A stretch of DNA of 64,000 bases from Pseudomonas sp. WS 5079. GTDB lineage: Bacteria; Pseudomonadota; Gammaproteobacteria; Pseudomonadales; Pseudomonadaceae. Shown here in pieces: positions 25,174 through 34,439 of this stretch. The notes beneath the pieces are model-generated. The model ran no database searches. It was given only the letters and a program-made list of their open reading frames with translations, and was not told where the DNA came from. The DNA is taken from positions 62,001 to 126,000 of the forward strand of contig NZ_JAAQWN010000002.1 of NCBI RefSeq assembly GCF_012985465.1, in the 5' to 3' direction. The translations under genes and the position numbers were made by a program. Position 1 is the stretch's first letter. Each line of letters starts with the position of its first letter.

Positions 25174-25635
25174 ATGCGCAAGACCCTTATCGCTCTGATG
25201 TTCGCCGCAGCCCTGCCTACCGTCGCCATGGCCATGCCAGAAGGCCAAGGCCCGATGGGCGGCCCTGCAGGCCACATGATGGGTGGCCCGGGCCACGGCG
25301 GTGAACACGGCATGCGCGGCAAAGGCGGCCCTTTCAGCCAGCTCGACCTGACCCGCGAACAGCGCCAGCAGATCGGCAAACTGATGGGCGAACAACGCGA
25401 AGGCCGCCAGCAACTGGTCAAGAAGTACCTGGACAAACTCCCAGCTGCTGAGCAGAAAGCCATGAACGACGAAATGGCCGCCGCCAAGCAGAAAACCCAG
25501 GCGGATATCCGCGCCCTGCTCAAGCCTGACCAGCAGAAGAAGTTCGACGAAATGGCGAAGAAACGCGCCGAACGCCAAGCCGAGTGGCAGCAGTTCCAGG
25601 CCTGGAAAGCGCAACAACCGCAAAAAGCGCAATAA
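25174..25635 (+). CDS. Spy/CpxP family periplasmic protein
   Basis: A 153-residue periplasmic protein: a signal peptide (residues about 1-20, ALPTVAMAMP) precedes a Gly/His/Met-rich linker (GHMMGGPGHGGEHGMRG), which could bind metal, and then an all-helical domain. That domain has the LTxxQ-type motif LTREQRQQIGKLM and a second LKPDQQKKFDEM. Spy and CpxP are stress-induced chaperones, and CpxP represses CpxA. The gene lies between cpxR and cpxA with a CpxR-like box upstream, so it is probably both target and modulator. ATG at 25174 has AAGGAGAA upstream. Confidence 0.85.
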   Translation: MRKTLIALMFAAALPTVAMAMPEGQGPMGGPAGHMMGGPGHGGEHGMRGKGGPFSQLDLTREQRQQIGKLMGEQREGRQQLVKKYLDKLPAAEQKAMNDEMAAAKQKTQADIRALLKPDQQKKFDEMAKKRAERQAEWQQFQAWKAQQPQKAQ

Positions 25636-25653
25636 TGCGTTAGCAACCTCCCA

Positions 25654-25682
25654 GCCCAGTGGCCCGTGCCACTGGGCTTTTC
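25654..25682 (+). terminator. Terminator/attenuator between spy-like gene and cpxA
   Basis: GCCCAGTGGC-CCGT-GCCACTGGGC is a perfect 10-bp stem followed by TTTTC, 23 bp before cpxA. It would let the periplasmic protein be made in excess over the kinase. Confidence 0.85.
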
Positions 25683-25699
25683 CTGTTTGAGGGTTTCCT

Positions 25700-27043
25700 G
25701 TGCGTTCACTCTTCTGGCGCATCCTTGCCAGTTTCTGGCTGGCCATCGCCCTGGTTGCCGGGCTGTCGATCCTGCTTGGGCATATGCTCAACCAGGACGC
25801 CTGGATTCTCAGCCGCCATCCCGGCCTAAATAACCTGGCCGAAGAATGGACCCAGCGTTACGAAACCCAAGGCGAGGACGCCGCCCAGGACTTGTTGCAA
25901 CAGCGAAAGCGCCAGTACCACGTCGATGTACAAGTGCTCAACGAGAGCGGCGACCCGGTGGTGCGTGGCACCTTCCCGCGCCGTGCCGCCGCCTTCGAAG
26001 CGCGACAGCATGAGAGCCACGAGGGCCGGCTGCCCTGGCGCCGCCTGACAGCCGAGTACACCAGCGAAAAAACCGGCGACACCTACCTGCTGATCTACCG
26101 CATCGCCCTGCCGGAGCTGGATGCCTGGCACCGCAGCAGCCTGCTCTGGCCCTTGAGTGCCCTGGCGATTGCATTGGTGGTGCTGACCCTGTTCAGCCTG
26201 CTGGTGACCCTGTCGATCACCCGTCCCCTCAGCCGCCTGCGCGGAGCGGTGCATGATCTGGGCCAGGCCACATACCAGCAAAACAGCCTGGCGCGCCTGG
26301 CCGACCGGCGCGATGAATTTGGCGTGCTGGCCACCGACTTCAACCGCATGGGCGCACGCCTGCAAAGCCTGATCGGCAGCCAGCGGCAATTGCTGCGCGA
26401 TGTGTCCCACGAACTGCGCTCGCCCCTGGCGCGCCTGCGGATCGCCCTGGCCCTGGCCGAACGGGCCACCCCCGAGGCACGGGAAAAACTCTGGCCACGT
26501 CTGACCCTGGAATGTGATCGCCTGGAAGCGTTGATCAGCGAAATCCTGGTCCTGGCGCGGGTGGATGCCGACAACGCCAGCGCCGAAGACATCGACCTCA
26601 ATATCCTGCTCAGGACCCTGCAAAAGGACGCCCAACTCGGCGCCCCGGACCAGGAAGTACAGCTTCACGCCGACCCGGCGCTGACACTCAAGGGCTGGCC
26701 ACATATGATCGAGCGGGCACTGGACAACCTATTGCGCAATGCCCTGCGCTTCACCCCGCCCAGCCAGCCAATTGAAATGCGCGCCCAGCGTGAAGGCGAA
26801 CGCATTGTGATCAGCGTGCGCGACCATGGCCCGGGCGTGGATGCCGAACACCTGCAAAAGCTGGGCGAGCCGTTTTACCGCGCCCCCGGGCAAACCGCCC
26901 AGGGGCATGGCCTGGGCCTGGCCATCGCCCGCCGGGCAGCCGAGCGTCATGGCGGCAGCCTGACCCTGGCCAATCATCCCGACGGCGGTTTTATCGCCAC
27001 CCTGGACTTGCCCTTGCAACCGGGGATTGCAGCCCACCCCTGA
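25700..27043 (+). CDS. cpxA: Sensor histidine kinase CpxA
   Basis: A 447-residue inner-membrane kinase: helices at about 7-28 and 147-170 flank a periplasmic domain. HAMP follows, then the H-box LRDVSHELRSPLARL with the phospho-His237, and an HATPase domain with N box (ERALDNLLRNALRFTPP), G1 box DHGPGVD and G2 box GHGLGLAIARR. It phosphorylates CpxR in response to envelope stress. GTG at 25700 follows TTGAGGG. It is separated from the spy-like gene by a hairpin terminator. Confidence 0.9.
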   Translation: MRSLFWRILASFWLAIALVAGLSILLGHMLNQDAWILSRHPGLNNLAEEWTQRYETQGEDAAQDLLQQRKRQYHVDVQVLNESGDPVVRGTFPRRAAAFEARQHESHEGRLPWRRLTAEYTSEKTGDTYLLIYRIALPELDAWHRSSLLWPLSALAIALVVLTLFSLLVTLSITRPLSRLRGAVHDLGQATYQQNSLARLADRRDEFGVLATDFNRMGARLQSLIGSQRQLLRDVSHELRSPLARLRIALALAERATPEAREKLWPRLTLECDRLEALISEILVLARVDADNASAEDIDLNILLRTLQKDAQLGAPDQEVQLHADPALTLKGWPHMIERALDNLLRNALRFTPPSQPIEMRAQREGERIVISVRDHGPGVDAEHLQKLGEPFYRAPGQTAQGHGLGLAIARRAAERHGGSLTLANHPDGGFIATLDLPLQPGIAAHP

Positions 27044-27083
27044 AGATCTTCTATGATGGCCCTTCTCTTATGGAGGGCCTTTG

Positions 27084-28430
27084 ATGACTGATCTGCTCAC
27101 CTCGATCCAGCATGCACTCGATCTGCCGCCCACACCGCTGGCGACCGCCGAGGCCGGCGCCTTGCCCTCAGCTTTCGCCGTCACCGAGTTGGCTTGCGCC
27201 AGCATGGGTGCCGCCGCCCAGGCCCTAGCCCGGTTGCTGGAACAACAGACCGGGCGCCTGCCCCTGGTCAGCGTGGACCGGCGCCTGGCCTCCTTCTGGT
27301 TCTCCAGTTCCCTGCGCCCACAGGGCTGGAGCGTGCCGCCGTTGTGGGACCCGATTGCCGGCGACTACGCCTGCGCCGACGGCTGGATTCGCCTGCACAC
27401 CAACGCCCCTCACCACCGCGCGGCTGCCGAGCGTGTGTTGGGACAGGTCGCGGACCGGGCGGCGATGACGCTCAAGGTCGCCCCATGGAGCGCTGCCGAG
27501 CTTGAGCAGGCGATTGTCGACGAGGCCGGCTGCGCCGCACAGATGCGCACCTGGCAGGAGTGGCAAGCCCATCCCCAGGGGTTGGCGGTCAATCAGGAAC
27601 CGTTGCTGGCGCGAAAACGCTTCGACACGGCCGGCAAAACCCGCTGGCTCGGCAACGTGGCGCGCCCGCTGGCGGGGATCAAGGTACTGGACCTGACCCG
27701 CGTGTTGGCCGGCCCCGTGGCCAGTCGTTTTCTCGCCGGCCTTGGCGCCAACGTCTTGCGCATCGACGCCCCCGACTGGAACGAACCTGGGGTCGTGCCG
27801 GAAATGACCCTGGGCAAGCGCTGCGCGCGCCTTGACCTTAAACACCCCAGCGACCGGCAAATGTTCGAAAGCTTACTCAAGGATGCCGACATTCTGTTCC
27901 ACGGTTATCGGGCAGATGCGCTAGAGCAACTGGGTTACAACACGAGCGCCTTGCAGCAGATTGCCCCCGGCCTGATCGACGTCAGCCTCAACGCCTACGG
28001 CTGGAGCGGCCCGTGGCGCAATCGCCGGGGCTTCGACAGCCTGGTGCAGATGAGCAGCGGCATCGCCCACGCCGGCATGCTGTACAAACAGGCAGATAAA
28101 CCGGTGCCGCTGCCGGTGCAGGCACTGGACCATGCCACCGGCTACCTGATGGCGGCCAGTGCGATACAGGCCTTGGCCGAGCGCTTGAGCAGTGGGCATG
28201 GGGGTTCGGCACGGCTGTCGCTGGCGCGTACGGCGAAGCTGTTGATCGAGGCGGGACAAGACAAACAGCCAGCGTTGCGTGAAGAAGAACCGGGTGATCA
28301 GGGGCTGCTGGTAGAGCAGACGGCCTGGGGCCCGGCCCATCGTTTGCTGGCGCCGGTCAGTATTTCCGGGACTCCGCTGCAATGGGATTTGCCGGCTGGG
28401 GAATTGGGCGCGCATCGGGCACAGTGGTGA
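27084..28430 (+). CDS. CaiB/BaiF family (class III) CoA-transferase
   Basis: A 448-residue protein. The family core PLAGIKVLDLTRVLAGPVASRFLAGLGANVLRID starts at about residue 197, and the catalytic Asp is expected in GFDSLVQMSSGIA. The about 190-residue N-terminal extension is a second, degenerate CaiB-like half. The enzyme moves CoA between carboxylic acids; substrates cannot be inferred. ATG at 27084 has GGAGG upstream. It follows cpxA after 40 bp but the function does not obviously belong to the Cpx system. Confidence 0.85.
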   Translation: MTDLLTSIQHALDLPPTPLATAEAGALPSAFAVTELACASMGAAAQALARLLEQQTGRLPLVSVDRRLASFWFSSSLRPQGWSVPPLWDPIAGDYACADGWIRLHTNAPHHRAAAERVLGQVADRAAMTLKVAPWSAAELEQAIVDEAGCAAQMRTWQEWQAHPQGLAVNQEPLLARKRFDTAGKTRWLGNVARPLAGIKVLDLTRVLAGPVASRFLAGLGANVLRIDAPDWNEPGVVPEMTLGKRCARLDLKHPSDRQMFESLLKDADILFHGYRADALEQLGYNTSALQQIAPGLIDVSLNAYGWSGPWRNRRGFDSLVQMSSGIAHAGMLYKQADKPVPLPVQALDHATGYLMAASAIQALAERLSSGHGGSARLSLARTAKLLIEAGQDKQPALREEEPGDQGLLVEQTAWGPAHRLLAPVSISGTPLQWDLPAGELGAHRAQW

Positions 28431-28442
28431 CCTTGAAAGGGT

Positions 28443-28541
28443 CATCGCGGCGATGCGGCGACCCGACAAGCCCGCTCCCACAGTTGATCGTGTGCAGATC
28501 AAACAACTCGGTCAAATGTGGGAGCGGGCTTGCCCGCGATG
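28443..28541. repeat. Pair of REP halves
   Basis: ATCGCGGCGATGCGGCGACCCGACAAGCC-CGCTCCCACA-type half followed, after a 35-base spacer, by an oppositely oriented TGTGGGAGCGGG-CTTGCCCGCGAT half. It lies between the convergent CoA-transferase and arcD2 genes. Confidence 0.8.
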
Positions 28542-28564
28542 AGGTCCGCCCAGGCACAACAATT

Positions 28565-29992
28565 TCACAAGGTCAGCAGCCCGCTGTACAACCCATACGC
28601 CGCCAGGCTCGCCCCGGCGATCACGCAACTGAAAATTCCTTTTTCCAGCAACGTAAACAACGGCTGGCCCTGCTCGCGCTTGGCCTGGGCGAACAGGATC
28701 ACCCCTGGGGCATACAACAGCGCCGACAGCAGCAGGTATTTCAAGCCGCCGGCATACAGCAGCCACACCGCATACCCCAGCGCAATCACCCCCACCAGCA
28801 GGTCCTTGAGCCGCTGGCCATGGGCTCCCTCGTAGGTTTCCCCGCGCCCGCACAGCAGCACGGCATAGGCCGCCGACCATAAATACGGCACGAGGATCAT
28901 CGACGACGCCAGGTAGATCAGCGTGGTGTAGGTGCTGGCCGAAAACAGCGTGATCACCAGGAACAGCTGGATCATCACATTGGTCAGCCACAACGCATTG
29001 ACCGGCACCCGGTTGGCGTTTTCCTTTTTCAGGAAGGCCGGCATGGTCTTGTCATGGGCAGTGGCGTAGAGAATCTCGGCGCACAGCAAGGCCCATGACA
29101 GCAACGCGCCGAGCAGCGACACCGCCAGGCCGATACTGATCAACATCGCGCCCCAGGGCCCGACGATATGTTCCAGCACGCCCGCCAAGGACGGGTTCTG
29201 CAAGTTGGCCAACTCCGGTTGGCTCATGATCCCCAAAGACAGCACGTTGACCAGCACCAGCAGGGCCAAGACCCCGACAAACCCGATCACCGTGGCGCGG
29301 CCCACGTCCGAGCGTTTTTCCGCGCGCGCCGAGTACACGCTGGCGCCTTCGATGCCGATAAACACAAACACGGTGACCAGCATCATGTTGCGCACCTGGT
29401 CCATCACCCCACCAAATTGCGGGTTGCCCAGGCCCCAGATATCCCGGGTGAAAATATCCGCCTTGAACGCCACGGCGGCGATCACGATAAACATCAGCAG
29501 CGGCACGATCTTGGCCACGGTGGTGACCTGGTTGATAAACGCGGCCTCCTTGATCCCGCGCATCACCAGAAAATGCACGGCCCACAGCAGCAGCGACGCG
29601 CAGCCGATCGCCACCGGCGTATTGCCCTGGCCAAACACCGGGAAAAAATAGCCCAGGGTGCTGAACAGCAGCACGAAGTAACCGACGTTGCCCATCCAGG
29701 CACTGATCCAATAGCCCCAGGCCGACGAGAACCCCATGTAGTCGCCAAAACCGGCCTTGGCGTAGGCATACACACCCGAATCCAGGTTGGGCTTGCGGTT
29801 GGCCAGGGTCTGGAACACAAAGGCCAGGGTCAGCATGCCAATGGCGGTGATGCCCCAACCGATCAGGATCGCTCCCACCTCGGCCCGCGCGGCCATGTTC
29901 TGCGGTAACGAGAAGATCCCGCCGCCAATCATTGAGCCCACTACCAACGCCACCAGGGCGCTGAGGCGCAGCTTTTGTGCCGGTTGCGACAT
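28565..29992 (-). CDS. arcD: Arginine/ornithine antiporter ArcD, second copy
   Basis: A 475-residue APC-superfamily antiporter with about twelve helices and the N-terminal motif LVALVVGSMIGGGIFSLPQNMA shared with the copy at 30441. Long stretches such as LTLAFVFQTLANRKP-LD and GVYAYAKAGFGDYMGFSSAWGYWISAW are almost identical between the two. It exchanges arginine for ornithine, or a related pair. ATG at 29992 has GGAG upstream. It is divergent from the arcDABC operon across 448 bp, so it is a true paralogue, not a fragment. Which copy serves fermentation is not shown by sequence. Confidence 0.88.
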   Translation of the reverse strand: MSQPAQKLRLSALVALVVGSMIGGGIFSLPQNMAARAEVGAILIGWGITAIGMLTLAFVFQTLANRKPNLDSGVYAYAKAGFGDYMGFSSAWGYWISAWMGNVGYFVLLFSTLGYFFPVFGQGNTPVAIGCASLLLWAVHFLVMRGIKEAAFINQVTTVAKIVPLLMFIVIAAVAFKADIFTRDIWGLGNPQFGGVMDQVRNMMLVTVFVFIGIEGASVYSARAEKRSDVGRATVIGFVGVLALLVLVNVLSLGIMSQPELANLQNPSLAGVLEHIVGPWGAMLISIGLAVSLLGALLSWALLCAEILYATAHDKTMPAFLKKENANRVPVNALWLTNVMIQLFLVITLFSASTYTTLIYLASSMILVPYLWSAAYAVLLCGRGETYEGAHGQRLKDLLVGVIALGYAVWLLYAGGLKYLLLSALLYAPGVILFAQAKREQGQPLFTLLEKGIFSCVIAGASLAAYGLYSGLLTL

Positions 29993-30440
29993 AGAAACTC
30001 CTGCAGATGAAACCGTCATCGAGCTAACAACTGTGCACTCGGCTAATTTATCGAAAACATGCAACGTTTATTAGCTATAGCGAATAAAACTGCTCGCCTC
30101 ATAACTTAATGACATTTCAGTTAGTCGAGTTTAGGCAAATTTAGAATTTAAATACCACTTGTCTTTTATCCATGAGGGGTATCTGACAAAGCCTCTTGAA
30201 AAAGTTTGCACATTTGCGAAAACGGGCTAGCTTCAAACATCCACGCCTTAGGCATATAGCATTAACCCGAACGGATAAAAGCTCTGGGACGCGCTTATCC
30301 GAGCAATTATACGCCCGCTACATTTATTCATAAGTCTTTAATTCACAATGGAATGTGCCAATGAAGTGATCTGAGTCAGCTGTTTGAATAGCGCACAGTT
30401 TTATTCTGTGGTCTCTCTTCTCCTGCATTGGAGTCACGCA
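29993..30440. promoter_or_regulatory. Divergent arcD/arcD control region
   Basis: A 448-bp AT-richer gap between two divergent arcD genes. I see no canonical ANR box (TTGAT-N4-ATCAA). The nearest is TTGTC-TTTT-ATCCA at 30159-30172 (7 of 10 positions). An inverted repeat CGGATAA/TTATCCG at 30272-30301 (16-base loop) is a further operator candidate. No gene is visible. Confidence 0.45.
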
Positions 30441-31868
30441 ATGTCTGAATCCCCCGGAAAACTTCGATTAGGCGCCCTTGTTGCTCTAGTTGTGGGCTCA
30501 ATGATTGGCGGCGGGATCTTCTCGTTGCCGCAAAACATGGCCGCCAGCGCCGATGTCGGTGCGGTATTGATTGGTTGGGTTATCACTGCCGTAGGCATGT
30601 TGACCCTGGCCTTTGTATTCCAGACCCTGGCCAACCGTAAACCTGACCTGGACGGCGGCGTGTACGCCTACGCCAAGGCCGGTTTTGGCGACTACATGGG
30701 TTTCTCCTCAGCCTGGGGCTACTGGATCAGTGCCTGGCTGGGCAACGTCGGCTACTTCGTGCTGTTGTTCAGCACCCTCGGTTACTTCTTCCCCATCTTC
30801 GGCGAAGGCAACACCCCGGCAGCGGTGATTGGCGCGTCGGTGTTGTTGTGGGCCGTGCATTTTTTGGTGCTGCGCGGGATCAAGGAAGCCGCATTCATCA
30901 ACCTGGTGACCACGGTCGCCAAGGTCGTGCCGCTGGTGCTGTTTGTGTTGATCGCCCTGTTCGCGTTCAAGCTGGACATCTTCACCGCTGACATCTGGGG
31001 CGTGAAAAACCCCGACCTGGGCAGTGTGATGAACCAGGTGCGCAACATGATGCTGGTCACCGTCTGGGTATTTATCGGTATCGAAGGCGCGAGCATCTTC
31101 TCGTCCCGTGCCGAAAAACGTTCGGACGTGGGCAAGGCCACCGTCATCGGCTTTATCACCGTGCTGCTGTTCCTGATGCTGGTGAACGTGCTGTCCCTGG
31201 GGATCATGACCCAACCGGAACTGGCCAAGCTGCAGAACCCGTCGATGGCGGCCGTGCTGGAGCATGTGGTCGGCCATTGGGGCGCGGTGTTGATCAGCGT
31301 CGGCTTGATCATCTCGTTGCTGGGCGCGCTGCTGTCGTGGGTGCTGCTGTGTGCAGAGATCATGTTCGCCGCCGCCAAAGACCACACCATGCCGGAGTTC
31401 CTGCGTAAGGAAAACGCCAACCATGTGCCGGTCAACGCCCTGTGGCTGACCAACGCCATGGTCCAGATCTTCCTGGTGATCACGCTGTTTTCCGCCAGTA
31501 CCTACCTGTCGCTGATCTATCTCGCCACCTCGATGATCCTGGTGCCCTACCTGTGGTCGGCAGCCTACGCGCTGTTGCTGGCGGTACGCGGCGAGACCTA
31601 CGAGGCGGCCCTGGCCGAGCGCAAGAAAGACCTGTTCATCGGCTCCATTGCCCTGATCTACGCGGTCTGGCTGCTGTATGCCGGTGGCACCAAATACCTG
31701 CTGCTCTCCGCCCTGCTCTACGCCCCCGGCGCGATCCTGTTCGCCAAGGCCAAGCGTGAACTGGGCAAACCGATTTTCACCAACGTCGAGAAGCTGATTT
31801 TCGCCGCAGTGGTCATTGGCGCCCTGGTGGCGGCCTATGGGCTCTACGACGGCTTCCTGACCCTGTAA
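30441..31868 (+). CDS. arcD: Arginine/ornithine antiporter ArcD
   Basis: A 475-residue APC antiporter, first gene of arcD-arcA-arcB-arcC. Visible motifs are the GSMIGGGIFSLPQNMA helix 1 and the GIEGASIFSSRAEKRSDVGKAT loop between helices 6 and 7. It imports arginine in exchange for ornithine so that the deiminase pathway runs without energy cost for uptake. ATG at 30441 with GGAG 8 bases upstream; the ORF extends back to 30384 without support. arcA follows after 34 bp. Confidence 0.95.
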   Translation: MSESPGKLRLGALVALVVGSMIGGGIFSLPQNMAASADVGAVLIGWVITAVGMLTLAFVFQTLANRKPDLDGGVYAYAKAGFGDYMGFSSAWGYWISAWLGNVGYFVLLFSTLGYFFPIFGEGNTPAAVIGASVLLWAVHFLVLRGIKEAAFINLVTTVAKVVPLVLFVLIALFAFKLDIFTADIWGVKNPDLGSVMNQVRNMMLVTVWVFIGIEGASIFSSRAEKRSDVGKATVIGFITVLLFLMLVNVLSLGIMTQPELAKLQNPSMAAVLEHVVGHWGAVLISVGLIISLLGALLSWVLLCAEIMFAAAKDHTMPEFLRKENANHVPVNALWLTNAMVQIFLVITLFSASTYLSLIYLATSMILVPYLWSAAYALLLAVRGETYEAALAERKKDLFIGSIALIYAVWLLYAGGTKYLLLSALLYAPGAILFAKAKRELGKPIFTNVEKLIFAAVVIGALVAAYGLYDGFLTL

Positions 31869-31902
31869 CACCTGAATCTTTTTGTTCACTGGAGGATCTG
31901 TA

Positions 31903-33159
31903 ATGACCACGGAAAAAGTTAAGTACGGCGTACATTCCGAAGCCGGCAAACTGCGCAAAGTCATGGTGTGTTCCCCAGGTCTGGCCCATCAGCGGCTGAC
32001 CCCCAACAATTGCGACGAACTGCTCTTCGATGACGTGCTCTGGGTGGCCCAGGCCAAGCGCGACCATTTCGACTTCGTTACCAAGATGCGCGAGCGCGAT
32101 ATCGATGTGCTGGAAATGCACAACCTGTTGACCGAGATTGTCGCCATCCCCGAAGCGCTGGACTGGATCCTGGAGCGCAAGATCACCGCCAACACGGTTG
32201 GCCTGGGCCTGGTCGATGAAGTCGGCTCGTGGCTCAAAAGCCTGGAGCCGCGCAAGATCGCCGAGTTCCTGATCGGTGGTGTATCCGCCGACGACCTGCC
32301 AAGCAGCTTCGGTGGCAAGACCATCGAGATGTTCCGCGACTTCCTCGGCCACTCAAGCTTTATCCTGCCACCGCTGCCCAACACCCAGTTCACCCGCGAC
32401 ACCACCTGCTGGATCTACGGTGGCGTGACGCTCAACCCGATGTACTGGCCGGCGCGACGCCAGGAAACCCTGCTGACCACCGCCATCTACAAGTTCCACC
32501 CAGAGTTCACCAACGCCGACTTCCAGATCTGGTACGGCGACCCTGACCAGGAGCACGGTGCAGCCACCCTGGAAGGCGGCGACGTGATGCCAATTGGCAA
32601 CGGCGTGGTGTTGATCGGCATGGGCGAGCGCTCCTCCCACCAGGCCATCGGCCAACTGGCGCGCAACCTGTTCAAGAACAAGGCCGTGGAAAAAGTCATC
32701 GTTGCCGGCCTGCCCAAGTCCCGCGCCGCGATGCACCTGGACACCGTGTTCAGCTTCTGCGACCGCGACCTGGTAACCATCTTCCCCGAAGTAGTGAACC
32801 AGATCGTCGCCTTCACCCTGCGCCCTGACGAGAGCAAGCCCCACGGCATCGATATCCACCGCGAGAAAACCAACTTCCTCGACACCGTGGCCGCAGCGCT
32901 GGGCCTCAAGGCCCTGCGTGTGGTGGAAACCGGCGGCAACAGCTTCGCCGCCGAACGCGAACAGTGGGACGACGGCAACAACGTGGTGGCCGTGGAACCT
33001 GGCGTGGTGATCGGTTACGACCGCAACACCTACACCAACACCCTGCTGCGCAAGGCCGGTGTGGAAGTCATCACCATCAGCGCCGGCGAACTGGGCCGGG
33101 GCCGGGGCGGCGGCCACTGCATGACCTGCCCGATCATCCGCGACCCTATCGACTACTAA
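31903..33159 (+). CDS. arcA: Arginine deiminase
   Basis: A 418-residue enzyme that hydrolyses arginine to citrulline and ammonia, first step of the arginine deiminase pathway. The nucleophile is Cys406 in GGGHCMTCP at the C-terminus, the same number as in the P. aeruginosa enzyme. [23 protein letters not shown] and [12 protein letters not shown] carry the other guanidino-binding Asp/His residues. ATG at 31903 with GGAGGA upstream. It is 34 bp behind arcD and 69 bp before arcB. Confidence 0.97.
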   Translation: MTTEKVKYGVHSEAGKLRKVMVCSPGLAHQRLTPNNCDELLFDDVLWVAQAKRDHFDFVTKMRERDIDVLEMHNLLTEIVAIPEALDWILERKITANTVGLGLVDEVGSWLKSLEPRKIAEFLIGGVSADDLPSSFGGKTIEMFRDFLGHSSFILPPLPNTQFTRDTTCWIYGGVTLNPMYWPARRQETLLTTAIYKFHPEFTNADFQIWYGDPDQEHGAATLEGGDVMPIGNGVVLIGMGERSSHQAIGQLARNLFKNKAVEKVIVAGLPKSRAAMHLDTVFSFCDRDLVTIFPEVVNQIVAFTLRPDESKPHGIDIHREKTNFLDTVAAALGLKALRVVETGGNSFAAEREQWDDGNNVVAVEPGVVIGYDRNTYTNTLLRKAGVEVITISAGELGRGRGGGHCMTCPIIRDPIDY

Positions 33160-33228
33160 ACGACCATCTCCCCGGCGGCATCCACCCGATGCCGCACGGG
33201 CCGATTACCGAATCCAAGGAGAATCATC

Positions 33229-34239
33229 ATGGCGTTCAACATCCACAACCGTAACCTGCTGAGCCTGGAACACCACACCCCGCGCGAACTGCGCTACCTG
33301 CTGGACCTGTCCCGCGACCTCAAGCGCGCCAAGTACACCGGCACCGAGCAGCAGCACCTCAAGGGCAACAACATCGCGCTGATCTTCGAGAAAACCTCGA
33401 CCCGCACCCGATGTGCCTTCGAAGTCGCGGCCTATGACCAGGGCGCCAACGTTACCTACATCGACCCGAACTCGTCGCAGATCGGCCACAAAGAAAGCAT
33501 GAAAGACACCGCCCGCGTACTCGGGCGCATGTACGACGCCATTGAATACCGTGGCTTCAAGCAGGAAATCGTCGAAGAACTGGCGAAGTTCGCCGGGGTC
33601 CCGGTGTTCAACGGCCTGACCGATGAGTACCACCCAACCCAGATGATCGCCGACGTGTTGACCATGCGTGAACACGCTGACAAGCCGATCCACGACATCA
33701 GCTACGCCTACCTGGGCGACGCCCGCAACAACATGGGCAACTCGCTGCTGCTGGTCGGCGCCAAGCTGGGCATGGACGTACGCATCTGCGCACCAAAGGC
33801 CCTGTGGCCCCACGATGACCTGGTGGGTCGCTGCAAAAAATACGCAGAAGAAAGCGGTGCACGCATCACCCTCACCGAAGACCCGAAAGCCGCGGTCAAG
33901 GGCGTGGACTTTATCCACACCGACGTCTGGGTCTCCATGGGCGAGCCTGTGGAAGCCTGGGCCGAGCGTATCGAGCAACTGCTGCCGTACCAGGTCAATG
34001 CCCAATTGATGAAAGCCACCGGCAACCCACGCACCAAGTTCATGCACTGCCTGCCGGCGTTCCATAACAGCGATACCAAGGTCGGCAAACAGATTGCCGA
34101 ACAGTATCCGCACCTGGCCAACGGCATCGAAGTGACCGACGACGTGTTCGAGTCCCCGGCCTGCATCGCCTTCGAGCAAGCGGAAAACCGCATGCACACC
34201 ATCAAGGCGATCCTGGTTTCGACGCTGGCGGACCTGTAA
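33229..34239 (+). CDS. arcB: Catabolic ornithine carbamoyltransferase
   Basis: A 336-residue enzyme splitting citrulline with phosphate into ornithine and carbamoyl phosphate. The carbamoyl-phosphate loop STRTRC near 57-62, the DEYHPTQM motif and the ornithine-binding FMHCLPAFH are visible. Its length and position in the arc operon mark it as the catabolic rather than the biosynthetic (ArgF) form. ATG at 33229 has AAGGAGAA upstream. Confidence 0.97.
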   Translation: MAFNIHNRNLLSLEHHTPRELRYLLDLSRDLKRAKYTGTEQQHLKGNNIALIFEKTSTRTRCAFEVAAYDQGANVTYIDPNSSQIGHKESMKDTARVLGRMYDAIEYRGFKQEIVEELAKFAGVPVFNGLTDEYHPTQMIADVLTMREHADKPIHDISYAYLGDARNNMGNSLLLVGAKLGMDVRICAPKALWPHDDLVGRCKKYAEESGARITLTEDPKAAVKGVDFIHTDVWVSMGEPVEAWAERIEQLLPYQVNAQLMKATGNPRTKFMHCLPAFHNSDTKVGKQIAEQYPHLANGIEVTDDVFESPACIAFEQAENRMHTIKAILVSTLADL

Positions 34240-34273
34240 CCCAACACCGCTCCCACTGATGTAGCACGGGCAA

Positions 34274-34395
34274 TGTGGGAGCGGGTTTTATGTGGGAGCC
34301 GGGCTTGCCCGCGATGCAGTCACCTCGGTCTGCCAGACATAGCGAGGTGAGGCCATCGCAGGCAAGCCAGCTCCCACATAAAGCCCGCTCCCACA
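34274..34395. repeat. Nested REPIN between arcB and arcC
   Basis: An outer pair of about 26-bp arms (TGTGGGAGCGGG-T/C-TTTATG… and complement) encloses an inner REP pair (GGGCTTGCCCGCGATG / CCATCGCAGGCAAGCC). This looks like one REPIN inserted beside or into another. It separates two genes of one operon. Confidence 0.85.
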
Positions 34396-34439
34396 CTTGC
34401 TCCGGTGTTCACAAGGCCGAATTCTAGAAGGATTGCATT

